Under the pieces are notes generated by a model. The model made no database searches and was not told the DNA's origin. It worked only from the letters and a program-made list of their open reading frames with translations. A DNA stretch of 64,000 bases from Calditrichota bacterium (lineage in GTDB: Bacteria > Zhuqueibacterota > Zhuqueibacteria > Zhuqueibacterales > Geothermadaptataceae): positions 62,001-126,000 of the forward strand of contig QQUE01000001.1 in the NCBI GenBank assembly GCA_008501765.1. Reading direction: 5' to 3'. Below, one piece after another: positions 8,378-16,450 of this stretch (its first letter is position 1; every line of letters starts with the position of its first letter). Both the position numbers and the translations under genes were made by a program.

Positions 8378-9871
8378 ATGGTAAAGGAATACCGGATCCT
8401 GCGAACAGTTGTATGGCTTTGTGCTTTTGCAATTTTGGCGGGATGTGCTTCATCCGGCGGCGGAAAAATGGCAAAGAGAAATAAACGGCGGCTGCCGCCC
8501 GGCCTCGATAGCACAACCGTCTGGCAATCGAGCCAGGTTGCGGATGCAAATTTTGTCTCCGCCAGACGCACAAGCGAAGCGGAAAAACATCAGGCGATCG
8601 CCAAACGAAATACAGCCGAAGTCGATGAATTTTGGGCTTTACTGGAAGGCAAGGTGAAAACCCAAAATCTCACAGCCACAGAAAAAAAACAATTCGACCG
8701 GGAATTTGCCAATGGGGCAAAAGCCCTCGAACGATGGAAAAAAATAACCAAAGACGGCCAGCAAAATCAGATGGGTGTGAAGGCGCAAAATGCATGCATC
8801 ACTGCACGAAAACATCTGGAACAGGCTGTGCAATTAAATCCGTTTGATAAAAATGCCCGCATGTTGTTAGCAGTAACTTACTACAATTTGCAGCATATTT
8901 TCGGTCAGCAGAATAATTATAAAAAAGCGGTTGATATACTCGAACGTTTGGTGCGGCTCGAAAAAGGAGAACCGGAACTATTCCGATCTCTCGCGGAAAA
9001 TTATATGGCGTTACAGAAATGGGACGCAGCAGCAACGCAATTTAAAAAAGCTGAATTTGTCTTGAAAAAAACATCTTTCTCAGCGCCACCGGATACCGCC
9101 AAACTGTTTTATTATGCTTACATGCAAGGTGATATGACCGCCCGAATGTACCAGGCCAGCGCGGCCGTCACATTATTCCGTAAAGCGAAAATGTATGCCC
9201 GCAGCGCCAATGAAAAAGACGATGTGGCGAATTATATCAAGTGGGTGAACTGGGATGAAGGCAATATCCGCAATTCCGAAGCTTGGGACAAAATTCTCGA
9301 TCTCGAACAAAAGAAACAATATGCCCAGGTCGATTTGGAAGCCACGCGCTTGATTCCTTTGCTGCGGACGAAGAAAGCAAAATTATCTGTCCATCACAAA
9401 CTGGCTGTGGCTGAGTTTGAATTCTTAAATAAAAAGCCGAAAGCAATCGAGCGCATGCGCCGGGTTTACGAATCTTTGAACAGGCAGGAAATAAAAACGC
9501 CTTCGGAAGAGGTGACTGCCTATTTGAATACTTATGGTGCGATGCTGTTCCGCTTTGGCGTCGAAGCGCGTGAGCGCCAGGACAATAAACTCGCTCTGGC
9601 CTATTTTACCAAAGCCACCGAATTTGAATGGGATCAGGTTTCCAAACCCAACTTTGAACTTGTAACACTGGTTTGGAATACACCAAATCAGGCGATAATT
9701 TATGGCGAAAATGCGATTCGGCTGGCAGCAGGGCTAACTGAATACGAAATGTGTCAGTTGATTTCGCTGATGGTTAAAGCCCATAAAAGTGCCGGTTTAT
9801 ACGACGAAGCGCGCACGTATTTTAATCAATGGAAGAATTGTCAGAAAGGACAAGCACACGATGCTGAATAG
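8378..9871 (+). CDS. TPR-repeat lipoprotein of the motor cluster
   Basis: A 497-residue predicted lipoprotein with AAGGAG before the ATG and a lipobox at the end of the signal peptide (FAILAGC, then ASSGGG). Helical TPR-type repeats are visible at ~140-260 (ARKHLEQAVQLNPFDKNARMLLAVTYYNL; YKKAVDILERLV; WDAAATQFKKAEFVL) and again near ~390-470. In Bacteroidetes T9SS the lipoprotein PorW/SprE is also a TPR protein that links the ring and the translocon; this gene could play a comparable part, but that is inference from context and not from a specific match. It overlaps the next gene by 11 bases. Confidence 0.7.
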   Translation: MVKEYRILRTVVWLCAFAILAGCASSGGGKMAKRNKRRLPPGLDSTTVWQSSQVADANFVSARRTSEAEKHQAIAKRNTAEVDEFWALLEGKVKTQNLTATEKKQFDREFANGAKALERWKKITKDGQQNQMGVKAQNACITARKHLEQAVQLNPFDKNARMLLAVTYYNLQHIFGQQNNYKKAVDILERLVRLEKGEPELFRSLAENYMALQKWDAAATQFKKAEFVLKKTSFSAPPDTAKLFYYAYMQGDMTARMYQASAAVTLFRKAKMYARSANEKDDVANYIKWVNWDEGNIRNSEAWDKILDLEQKKQYAQVDLEATRLIPLLRTKKAKLSVHHKLAVAEFEFLNKKPKAIERMRRVYESLNRQEIKTPSEEVTAYLNTYGAMLFRFGVEARERQDNKLALAYFTKATEFEWDQVSKPNFELVTLVWNTPNQAIIYGENAIRLAAGLTEYEMCQLISLMVKAHKSAGLYDEARTYFNQWKNCQKGQAHDAE

Positions 9872-10502
9872 AAAAATTTTGAGATATATTTTATCCGGTG
9901 CAATTGTCTTTTTTGTATTGCTGCCGGCGCTCACAGCGCAAAATGATCAGGTTGTTGTCGATCAATCCATCATGCAGTCGACAACCGTAAGTAACCGTCA
10001 ATTAATTAGCCTGTTCTCGGAAGATTTTATGATACCTGAGGAAGATATTTCCCGGCTCGTCATTTACGATCTCTCCGGCGATGGTTTTGGCGAAGGGGAT
10101 ATTGCGCGAACATTTCCCGGCGGCCGGTTTTATATGATTACGCCGAGCGCCCGTACGCAAAATATTATGAATAACTGGAGTTTCGGCGGCAATATTAAAT
10201 TTACCGCTAACTCCAACGATTCCCCGGAGCTTTTCGAAAACGCGCCCGATTCCGTGCGTGCCATGGGCGGAATTTTTGCTGCTCTTCTGCGCGGGATGCG
10301 CCGAAATTACAGTGGAGAACCGATCAAAATGCATCTCGAACAAGTAGATGGTGTCACCTCAATCGAAATGTGGGGATATTCACCCGAATTGATGCATTAT
10401 GTGCCACCACCAATCAATAAAGTGCCCGAAGAAATTCCGGTGATGAAACTAATTTATCTCGAAAAGACAGTTGTGGATTCTGTTTATTCCACGCCGCGCT
10501 AA
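9861..10502 (+). CDS. Exported protein of unknown function, last gene of the motor cluster
   Basis: A 213-residue protein; the ATG at 9861 lies within the end of the TPR lipoprotein gene with AGAAAGGA upstream, so the two are translationally coupled. A longer frame back to 9789 is just the overlap. A signal peptide is evident (ILSGAIVFFVLLPALTAQ). The mature part has an early segment SLFSEDFMIPEEDISRLVIYDLSGDG, a Gly-rich strand region, and a Pro-rich end. No family is recognised. Its position immediately before the terminator at 10530 shows it belongs to the cluster, probably as a periplasmic or outer-membrane part. Confidence 0.65.
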   Translation: MLNRKILRYILSGAIVFFVLLPALTAQNDQVVVDQSIMQSTTVSNRQLISLFSEDFMIPEEDISRLVIYDLSGDGFGEGDIARTFPGGRFYMITPSARTQNIMNNWSFGGNIKFTANSNDSPELFENAPDSVRAMGGIFAALLRGMRRNYSGEPIKMHLEQVDGVTSIEMWGYSPELMHYVPPPINKVPEEIPVMKLIYLEKTVVDSVYSTPR

Positions 10503-10529
10503 ATTTTTTCAGCTTGGCGTTACACTTGC

Positions 10530-10562
10530 AGCCTCAGCAATTTTTGTTGGGGCTTTTTTTTT
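10530..10562 (+). terminator. Rho-independent terminator closing the motor cluster
   Basis: The stem GCCTCAGCAA pairs with TTGTTGGGGC across a three-base TTT loop (10 pairs including two G-T pairs, extended by an A-T pair), followed by nine T residues. It starts 28 bases after the stop of the last cluster gene and supports a single transcription unit ending here. Confidence 0.9.
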
Positions 10563-10778
10563 ATTCGTCTTAGAATTTGACGCCATGATTCAACGTGCCT
10601 GCAAATCTTCTACAGCATTAGCCTGCTCAGCCAGCCTATAATTACAAGTATTTACAAATAATATGATGATATTTCTCATTAGATTTTGTAGATTTACAGC
10701 GCTGTGTTTTTCCAGTTGCCCTTTCTTGTCTCGAATAAATATATTGGAAAATCAACAATCTAAACAGGAACCATTCCC

Positions 10779-12161
10779 ATGAAATTATTCAGAATTTTGC
10801 TTGGAATCTTCTTGATTTTGCTGCTCGTCGCTTTTGTTTTTATCGAACCTGTTGATATTACACCTTATTTTGAAACCGGCTATTACAAAACAACCCGTGC
10901 CAAGCTGGATAGTTTAACGCAGGAAAGCAATCCATTGAACGGGGAGCTGCAGGTTGGTTTTTCCAAGGTAAATTTTACGCCGACATTTATTTTATCTGCT
11001 GAGCCGCAAAAATTAGGCGAATTTTCTGGTGTGCCGTTAGCCGGTTACGGAAACCGAGATGGGGCAATTGCCAAGCAGATTCACGATAGCCTTTTTGTGA
11101 AATGCGTTGCTCTGCGAGTCGAAAATAAAACAGTATTTTTAATTGCGCTCGATCTGTTGATTGTGCCGCAGGAAATCCGGGAAGCCGTCACCAGCCAATT
11201 ACAGGAATTCTTTGGCATCACGCGTGTGCAGCTTTATTTTTCCGCCACGCACACCCACTCGTCGCTTGGGGGCTGGGGGGAGGGGTTTGTTGCTGAATCA
11301 TTTTCTGGCCCATATGATTCGCGTGTCCGCGAGTGGATTACGGCACAAGTATTTTCTGCAGTGGCATCCGCAAAAGAAAATATAGCACCTGCCCGCTGGG
11401 GATTTGGTTCATTCAATGCGCCGAATTTCATTCGCAATCGCCTGGTTGGGAAAAAGGGCAGATTGAATGATGCATTTGATTTTCTCTACTTTGAAAAAGA
11501 ATCCGGGCAGAGAGGCATTGTCGGTTTTTATGGCGCGCATGCTACAGTGCTTTCCGGGAAAAACATGCAATGCAGCGCGGATTATCCCGGTTACTGGCAG
11601 CGGGCCATCGAAGCACAGCTACCCGGCAGCACCGCTTTATTTTTTGCCGGATCTGTGGGCAGCCACAGGCCGGGAGGGCAGGGAAAAGATTTTGCACGCG
11701 CAGAAAATATTGGGCTGGCGCTGGCAGATAGCGTATTATCCCATTTAGCAGAATTTTCAACCACACGCACAGTCACACTCTCGCCTTTGACCCTGCCGAT
11801 GTCTCTCCCGGAAAGTCAAATTCGACTGCTGGAAAACTGGCGATTGCGTCCGCTCTGGGGACAGAAACTCATGCCAATTCAACCTTCGGTTGATCTGCAA
11901 ATACTAAAAATGGATAATTTTATTCTCGCCACCACGCCTTGTGATTTCAGTGGCGAACTGGCGTTGCACATCCACGCCGCAATGCAGCAAAAAGGCCAAC
12001 ACACAACAATTTCCAGCTTCAATGGCGATTATGTGGGATATATCATTCCTGGAAAATACTACCATTTTCCCGAATACGAACCACGGCTGATGGGCTGGTT
12101 TGGGCCGTATTTGGGTGATTACACCACAGAAATGCTGCTGCGCATGATGGAAGGGTATTAA
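10779..12161 (+). CDS. Membrane-anchored neutral/alkaline ceramidase-like hydrolase
   Basis: A 460-residue protein with AGGAA before the ATG and one N-terminal helix (4-22) that leaves the rest outside the cytoplasm. The body resembles the N-terminal catalytic domain of the neutral/alkaline non-lysosomal ceramidase family: GFSKVNFTP near 65, PLAGYGNRDGAI near 90, the metal-binding stretch FSATHTHSSLGGWG near 160, FYGAHATVL near 250 and CSADYPGYWQRAIE soon after. Known enzymes hydrolyse the amide bond of ceramides using zinc. At 460 residues it is shorter than typical full-length neutral ceramidases, which also have a C-terminal Ig-like domain. Many bacterial members have unknown substrates, so sphingolipid use is only a possibility. 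Confidence 0.75.
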   Translation: MKLFRILLGIFLILLLVAFVFIEPVDITPYFETGYYKTTRAKLDSLTQESNPLNGELQVGFSKVNFTPTFILSAEPQKLGEFSGVPLAGYGNRDGAIAKQIHDSLFVKCVALRVENKTVFLIALDLLIVPQEIREAVTSQLQEFFGITRVQLYFSATHTHSSLGGWGEGFVAESFSGPYDSRVREWITAQVFSAVASAKENIAPARWGFGSFNAPNFIRNRLVGKKGRLNDAFDFLYFEKESGQRGIVGFYGAHATVLSGKNMQCSADYPGYWQRAIEAQLPGSTALFFAGSVGSHRPGGQGKDFARAENIGLALADSVLSHLAEFSTTRTVTLSPLTLPMSLPESQIRLLENWRLRPLWGQKLMPIQPSVDLQILKMDNFILATTPCDFSGELALHIHAAMQQKGQHTTISSFNGDYVGYIIPGKYYHFPEYEPRLMGWFGPYLGDYTTEMLLRMMEGY

Positions 12162-12163
12162 TT

Positions 12164-12184
12164 GTTGAAGGTTGAAAGTTGAAA
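12164..12184. repeat. Short heptamer run just after the ceramidase-like gene
   Basis: Three adjacent heptamers, GTTGAAG GTTGAAA GTTGAAA, start three bases after the stop codon. Related fragments lie beyond other stops: TTCAACTTTTCAAC at 18181-18194 and GTTGAATGTTTGAAT near 38730. Confidence 0.5.
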
Positions 12185-12233
12185 GGTAGGACCACGGATT
12201 GATTTGTATTTTCGGGATCTTTGCTGAGTGCAC

Positions 12234-12408
12234 TAATTAACGTGAGTTCGATATAAGAAGAATTGGGACAAAACGAATTAATTATAGGATATAGTCCGAA
12301 GGCGTCCCGCCGAGGATAACACACGAAACGCTCGGCGAGACGCCTTCGCTCTATTTTAATTTGCTTGGTAAAGAATGTTACAGCTTACATCGAACTCACA
12401 TTAATTAA
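12234..12408. mobile_element. MITE-like inverted-repeat element, copy 1
   Basis: A 160-bp element (12241-12400) with terminal inverted repeats: CGTGAGTTCGATATAAG at the left, and CTTACATCGAACTCACA, its near reverse complement, at the right. It is flanked by TAATTAA and TTAATTAA. The centre is a hairpin built from GAAGGCGTCCCGCCGAG and CTCGGCGAGACGCCTTC. A second copy at 61339-61499 in the opposite orientation is about 95% identical by eye. It encodes no protein, so it is probably a non-autonomous element moved by a transposase located elsewhere. Confidence 0.8.
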
Positions 12409-12560
12409 GTCCCGCAGCAATGTGTATCGGTTTTCCGGTAGTTCACATTGAATCCATCACCGCAAAAGCGATGGATTCAAATGCATAAATCATCGATTTA
12501 ATTTTCGCGATAAATGTGTTGAAAAATTATTGATTCACCTGCAGAATTTGGTACAGACAA

Positions 12561-14276
12561 CTAAAAATTGTGCAGCAAAATCATTTTCATCATTCGCTCT
12601 TCTGACCCTGATTTTAAACTGTAAAAATACACGCCCGCTGAAACACGGTTCCCGAGATCATCACGGCCGTCCCAGTTGACGAAATGCTGGCCCGCTGATT
12701 CGAATGTATTTTTCAGCAGGCGAATCCGTTGCCCGATTATGTTGTAAATCCCCAGTTTTGTTGATACGCCTTCCGGGAGATTATATTGAATAGTTGTATT
12801 TGAATGAAACGGATTTGGGTAGTTCTGCCGCAGGATTGTTTTTTCATCAAACTTAGTTAAATAATTATTAACATTGGCTGATAAGGCCAGCTCCGGGATG
12901 TTATCATCCAGCCACTCCAGGCGGGCTGTGAGCCAATTTTTTAAAAAGTCCACATCTTCTTCCCAGGTATCTCCGACAAATGCGTTCGGCCAGACATATT
13001 TCCCCAGAATAGGCCAGCGTTCAAAATTTCGTGCTTGTGCCTCCCGCAGTGTATCCGCCTTGCTATCGATATATTGCAATAATTTTTCGGTTTGCCAGGC
13101 ACCGGCGCGCAATTCCTGCCACCGATTAACGACTCTGTTGATAAACTCCGGCTCATGTACCAGGTATTCCCACCACAAGGGCTGCCACACACTTTGGCGT
13201 GCTTCCGCTGAATTGAGTGTATTGAGACCCCAATCCCAGATATATTCACCCCCAAAGAAATCAGCATTGCCAAAAGCGAGGTTGAAATCCCAGACGGGTG
13301 CCAAGGTGAGTTTTCCATTTTTGCTATCCCGGTCTTTGTACATGTACACACTCAATCTGTAGCTATCGATATTTTTCGTCAATTCGCTGATTAGGAAATA
13401 ATGGACGAATGAATCCAAATCGATGATCTGGGAATAATCCGCCGCCGAGGAATTGCAATTGGGAGTTGAGATCGATTTTTCAAACTGGTTGATAAAATTT
13501 TGGATATATTCTTTTTGTTCGGGAACAATTTCTGTGGGTTTTGGATAATGGTACTGGAATCGAATGTTATGACTTGATTGCCATGTCTCCACATGCTCAC
13601 CGCTCACATTGTCAATTTTGATGATGTATCCCCCGGTTAGGGCGTCCCCTGCAATATCGTCTGGCTCGAGTGGAGAGATATCAACACGGTTTTTATCGCG
13701 CTTTATTTTTTCGAGCAATACGTAAACGCCTTTGTAATCTTCATTTACAATTACTTCTACAAAAGCAGAACGGCTGGCGTACTCCTGTGTATCACGGGCT
13801 AATTTATAGGCCAATACATTTCGCATCAGGGATTTATCACTGTAGGGGTTATGCAGAATCCAGTCGTTTTCTGCCGGCATTCCGAGCAGCGGAACGTTGT
13901 AATTTTCACCCGATGTATCTTGTGTTTCAATGCGATATGGTTTTTTCGGGAAAGTAAGAGAAGTCGTTCCGCGCAGCTCAATTTCGATTCTGCCATTGTA
14001 ATGATTGCAGGAATCGGCGAGATAGTTTCGTTTGTCGTTTTCGTTACAAATAATACCCATGTCTGCAACGATGCGATTTTCATCCACTATTTCCCGGCCC
14101 TGGGTATCGATGATTAAAATGGGAAGATTTGAAGAGATGAAACCATTGTTGTTCTGTGAAATAGCCTGCGCTTGAATTTCTGCTACATTGGTCGCTATAA
14201 ATCCTATTAAGCATAAAATGCTGCATTTAAAAATATTAAAACCTGGTCTAAATCGGGGTCGTATTCTGTGAAACAT
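12561..14276 (-). CDS. Secreted CotH-family protein with T9SS type-A sorting domain
   Basis: A 571-residue protein with a basic start and a signal peptide ending EIQAQ. The CotH kinase-like region (~50-450) has RIEIELRGTTSLTFPKKPY near 95, LHNPYSDKSLMRNVLAYKLA near 140, KGVYVLLEKIKRDKNRV near 180 and the metal-binding style motif PVWDFNLAFGN near 320. CotH proteins in Bacillus spore coats phosphorylate proteins; many secreted bacterial relatives have unknown targets. The tail (~485-571) has NYPNPFHSNTTIQYNLP, GIYNIIGQRIRLL and AGVYFYSLKSG, a FlgD-like type-A sorting domain predicting T9SS export. The gene stands alone between two repeat-bearing gaps. The start has no strong ribosome site and is less certain than the body. 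Confidence 0.85.
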   Translation of the reverse strand: MFHRIRPRFRPGFNIFKCSILCLIGFIATNVAEIQAQAISQNNNGFISSNLPILIIDTQGREIVDENRIVADMGIICNENDKRNYLADSCNHYNGRIEIELRGTTSLTFPKKPYRIETQDTSGENYNVPLLGMPAENDWILHNPYSDKSLMRNVLAYKLARDTQEYASRSAFVEVIVNEDYKGVYVLLEKIKRDKNRVDISPLEPDDIAGDALTGGYIIKIDNVSGEHVETWQSSHNIRFQYHYPKPTEIVPEQKEYIQNFINQFEKSISTPNCNSSAADYSQIIDLDSFVHYFLISELTKNIDSYRLSVYMYKDRDSKNGKLTLAPVWDFNLAFGNADFFGGEYIWDWGLNTLNSAEARQSVWQPLWWEYLVHEPEFINRVVNRWQELRAGAWQTEKLLQYIDSKADTLREAQARNFERWPILGKYVWPNAFVGDTWEEDVDFLKNWLTARLEWLDDNIPELALSANVNNYLTKFDEKTILRQNYPNPFHSNTTIQYNLPEGVSTKLGIYNIIGQRIRLLKNTFESAGQHFVNWDGRDDLGNRVSAGVYFYSLKSGSEERMMKMILLHNF

Positions 14277-14488
14277 TCCGGAATCCGCAAGTATGGTTCA
14301 ATAATGTAACAAAAGTTGCGTTTAATTAAGGTTAGTTGCGATTTTGGAGGTTTGCAGAATTTAATTAGCAAGAAAATTTGGGGGGATGTATTAATAAAGG
14401 ACTTATACTTTTTGTAAGGAAATAATGAAGCCATTGAGATACTGAGATTTCAAAGCTTGTTGAAAAAAGCTGAATCTTTTTATCAATT

Positions 14489-14638
14489 TTAACCTGATCT
14501 ATTTATAAACTGATAAAAATGTGCCTGGCACTTCTACAAGTTATGAAAGCCCTTAAAAGCTACTTTGTTTAGTTAACTTTATAAAAATCAACGAAGTGCC
14601 AGGCACATCCACTGCACTTTATGAATAATTCAGGTTAA
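14489..14638. mobile_element. MITE-like element with TTAACCTGA termini and GTGCCTGGCAC hairpin
   Basis: The left end TTAACCTGATCTATTTATAAA and the right end TTTATGAATAATTCAGGTTAA are near-perfect inverted repeats. Inside, GTGCCTGGCACTTC (14521-14534) pairs with GAAGTGCCAGGCAC (14593-14606). The right-hand part recurs at 14811-14928 through a local tandem duplication, a weaker full copy lies at 54967-55083, and related ends are found at 53441-53644 and 28654-28670. Confidence 0.7.
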
Positions 14639-15100
14639 GTGAATTTCGATAAAAAATGTTTTCCTTGGTGCTCTCTGAGTCTCAATGGCTTCATTGTTGT
14701 GGGGTTTTATTCAAATCCGTTTGGATTTCGGGACTGTCAGCGCCAGACATCATCACACATTTCTTGAATGCCTTTTTCAGCTTGCCAGCCCAGTTCGGAT
14801 TTGGCTTTTTGTGCCTGGCACTTCTACAAGTTATAAAAGCTCTTAAAAGCTACTTTGTTTAGTTAAATTTATAAAAATCAACGAAGTGCCAGGCACATCC
14901 ACTGCACTTTATGAATAATTCAGGTTAAGTGAATTTCGATAAAAAATGTTTTCCTTGGTGCTCTCTGAGTCTCAATGGCTTCATTGTTGTGGGGTTTTAT
15001 GCAAATCCGTTTGGATTCAGGGACTGCCAGCGCCAGACATCATCACACATTTCTTGAATGCCTTTCTCAGCTTGCCAGTCCAGTTCAGATTTGGCTTTTA
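14521..15100. repeat. 290-bp tandem duplication including the 3' end of galE
   Basis: Bases 14521-14810 and 14811-15100 are two head-to-tail copies of one 290-bp unit that starts with GTGCCTGGCACTTC, with only scattered differences. The second copy contains the genuine end of galE; the first contains a detached copy of the same tail. The left joint coincides with the hairpin arm of the MITE-like element, which suggests replication slippage or repeat-driven recombination. Confidence 0.85.
14707..14809 (-). pseudogene. Detached galE 3'-end fragment
   Basis: Read on the minus strand, this segment encodes the last ~33 residues of GalE (KAKSELGWQAEKGIQEM, then CDDVWRWQSRNPNGFE and a stop), almost the same as the true gene's end. 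It has no start of its own and is a by-product of the tandem duplication. The few changes from the intact copy (Asp to Gly, Leu to Arg, Ala to Glu) fit decay without selection. Confidence 0.8.
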
Positions 15101-16007
15101 CAGCATTTGCATAACATTCAGCAATATCACCGGGGCGGCGGGCTACGATTTTATAGGGGATTTCGCGATTGGAAGCATGTTTAAAGGCAGAAATTATTTC
15201 CAGAACACTGTAGCCCTGCCCGGTTCCAAGGTTGTAGATATGAACTTTCGGCGCATCCGAAAATTTTTTCAGAGCACAAACATGGCCAATGGCCAAATCA
15301 ACAACGTGGATATAATCCCGTACGCCGGTGCCGTCGGTCGTTGGATAATCGTTGCCAAAAACAGAAAGTTGCGGAAGCCTGCCGCATGCAACCTGGGCGA
15401 TATATGGCATCAGGTTGTTAGGGATTCCGTTGGGATCTTCACCGATTTGTCCGCTTTTATGGGCGCCAACCGGATTGAAGTAACGCAATAAAACGATGTT
15501 CCAGCTCGGGTCTGAAATAAAAAGATCCTGCAGAATTTCTTCGATAATCAGTTTAGATCGACCGTAAGGATTGGTGGCAGAAAGCGGAAAATCTTCTAGA
15601 ATTGGTACCGAACGTGGATCACCATAAACAGTGGCTGATGAACTGAAAATTATGTTTTTAACATTTTTTTCCTGCATTACTTGACAGAGGGTGACGGTGC
15701 CGCTGACATTGTTTTCATAATATTTCAATGGTAGCGCAACGGATTCTCCCACAGCTTTTAATCCTGCGAAATGAATAACAGCCTCAATTTGATGGTTGTC
15801 AAAAATAGCTGTGATGCCGTTTTTATCCGTGAGATCGGTTTCATAAAAAGTCAAATCTTTGCCCGTGAGTTCCTGCACACGTTTTAATGATTCATATTTG
15901 CTGTTCGAAAGATTGTCCATAACAACGACTTTGTGGCCGCTATTGAGTAGTTCGATACAGGTATGGCTGCCGATATATCCTGCGCCGCCGGTGACTAATA
16001 TTTGCAT
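14997..16007 (-). CDS. galE: UDP-glucose 4-epimerase
   Basis: A 336-residue cytoplasmic enzyme that interconverts UDP-glucose and UDP-galactose for the Leloir pathway and surface polysaccharides. The NAD-binding GGAGYIG motif is at residues 7-13, the DNLSNS stretch follows strand 2, and the catalytic Ser and Tyr-x-x-x-Lys appear as FSSSATVYGDP near 123 and NPYGRSK near 148. The C-terminal region with ARRPGDIAECYA is typical. Length and motifs are normal for the family. The last 34 codons lie in a duplicated segment and a spare copy of that tail lies just downstream. The gene stands alone on its strand. Confidence 0.95.
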   Translation of the reverse strand: MQILVTGGAGYIGSHTCIELLNSGHKVVVMDNLSNSKYESLKRVQELTGKDLTFYETDLTDKNGITAIFDNHQIEAVIHFAGLKAVGESVALPLKYYENNVSGTVTLCQVMQEKNVKNIIFSSSATVYGDPRSVPILEDFPLSATNPYGRSKLIIEEILQDLFISDPSWNIVLLRYFNPVGAHKSGQIGEDPNGIPNNLMPYIAQVACGRLPQLSVFGNDYPTTDGTGVRDYIHVVDLAIGHVCALKKFSDAPKVHIYNLGTGQGYSVLEIISAFKHASNREIPYKIVARRPGDIAECYANAVKAKSELDWQAEKGIQEMCDDVWRWQSLNPNGFA

Positions 16008-16332
16008 TGCGATTCCATTTTCTATTCTGGTTAAAGGTTTGTTCGAATTTGTAAATTTTGCTGTATTTCAATGATTGGATGCCACTCAATTTTTACCTTC
16101 ACAGTATACAACAATTCCCATCTGGTGCTGATTTTTATTCGTAGGCAACTGTGTTTATGGCTTGCAGGATAGTAGAAAATCGGGTCATAAAATCAAGTGA
16201 AATTCTATACATAATTTTTGATTGCATCGATACGCGTCAGAATTTCGGACGAATAAGCAGGAAATTTTCAAAAAAATTTTAATTTGGAGTAAATCTGTGA
16301 ATGATTTGATTTATTAAAGTTTATTTGTTATT

Positions 16333-16428
16333 TTTTCACGTTTTCACGTTTTCACGTTTTCACGTTTTCACGTTTTCACGTTTTCACGTTTTCACGTTTT
16401 CACGTTTTCACGTTTTCACGTTTTCACG
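16333..16428. repeat. Perfect octamer tandem array (12 copies of TTTTCACG)
   Basis: Twelve uninterrupted copies of TTTTCACG end 22 bases before the ATG of the next gene. The unit length is not a multiple of three, so the array cannot be a stable part of a coding sequence. It lies in the 5' leader, where changes in copy number could alter the spacing between promoter and start. Confidence 0.9.
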
Positions 16429-16450
16429 TTTTTTAATCCCGAGGTATCGA

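Noticed and set aside
11268-11285. G-rich run (GGGGG, GGGGGG, GGGG) as a quadruplex regulator
   Set aside because: It encodes the Gly-Gly-Trp-Gly part of the ceramidase metal-binding loop on the coding strand, so protein constraint is sufficient explanation.
12874-13362. Plus-strand 162-codon frame
   Set aside because: Antisense to the CotH-family gene, with no ribosome site.
14946-15491. Plus-strand 181-codon frame
   Set aside because: It lies antisense to galE and its first part is duplicated at 14656; galE explains the sequence.
16333-16428. Octamer array as a CRISPR
   Set aside because: Units are 8 bp without spacers; the same holds for 36705-36780. No cas gene is present.
16325-16450. 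N-terminal extension of the ThDP enzyme through the octamer array (repeating FHVFTFSR)
   Set aside because: The start would be a TTG without ribosome site, the 8-bp unit would shift frame with every copy change, and family similarity begins at the ATG at 16451.
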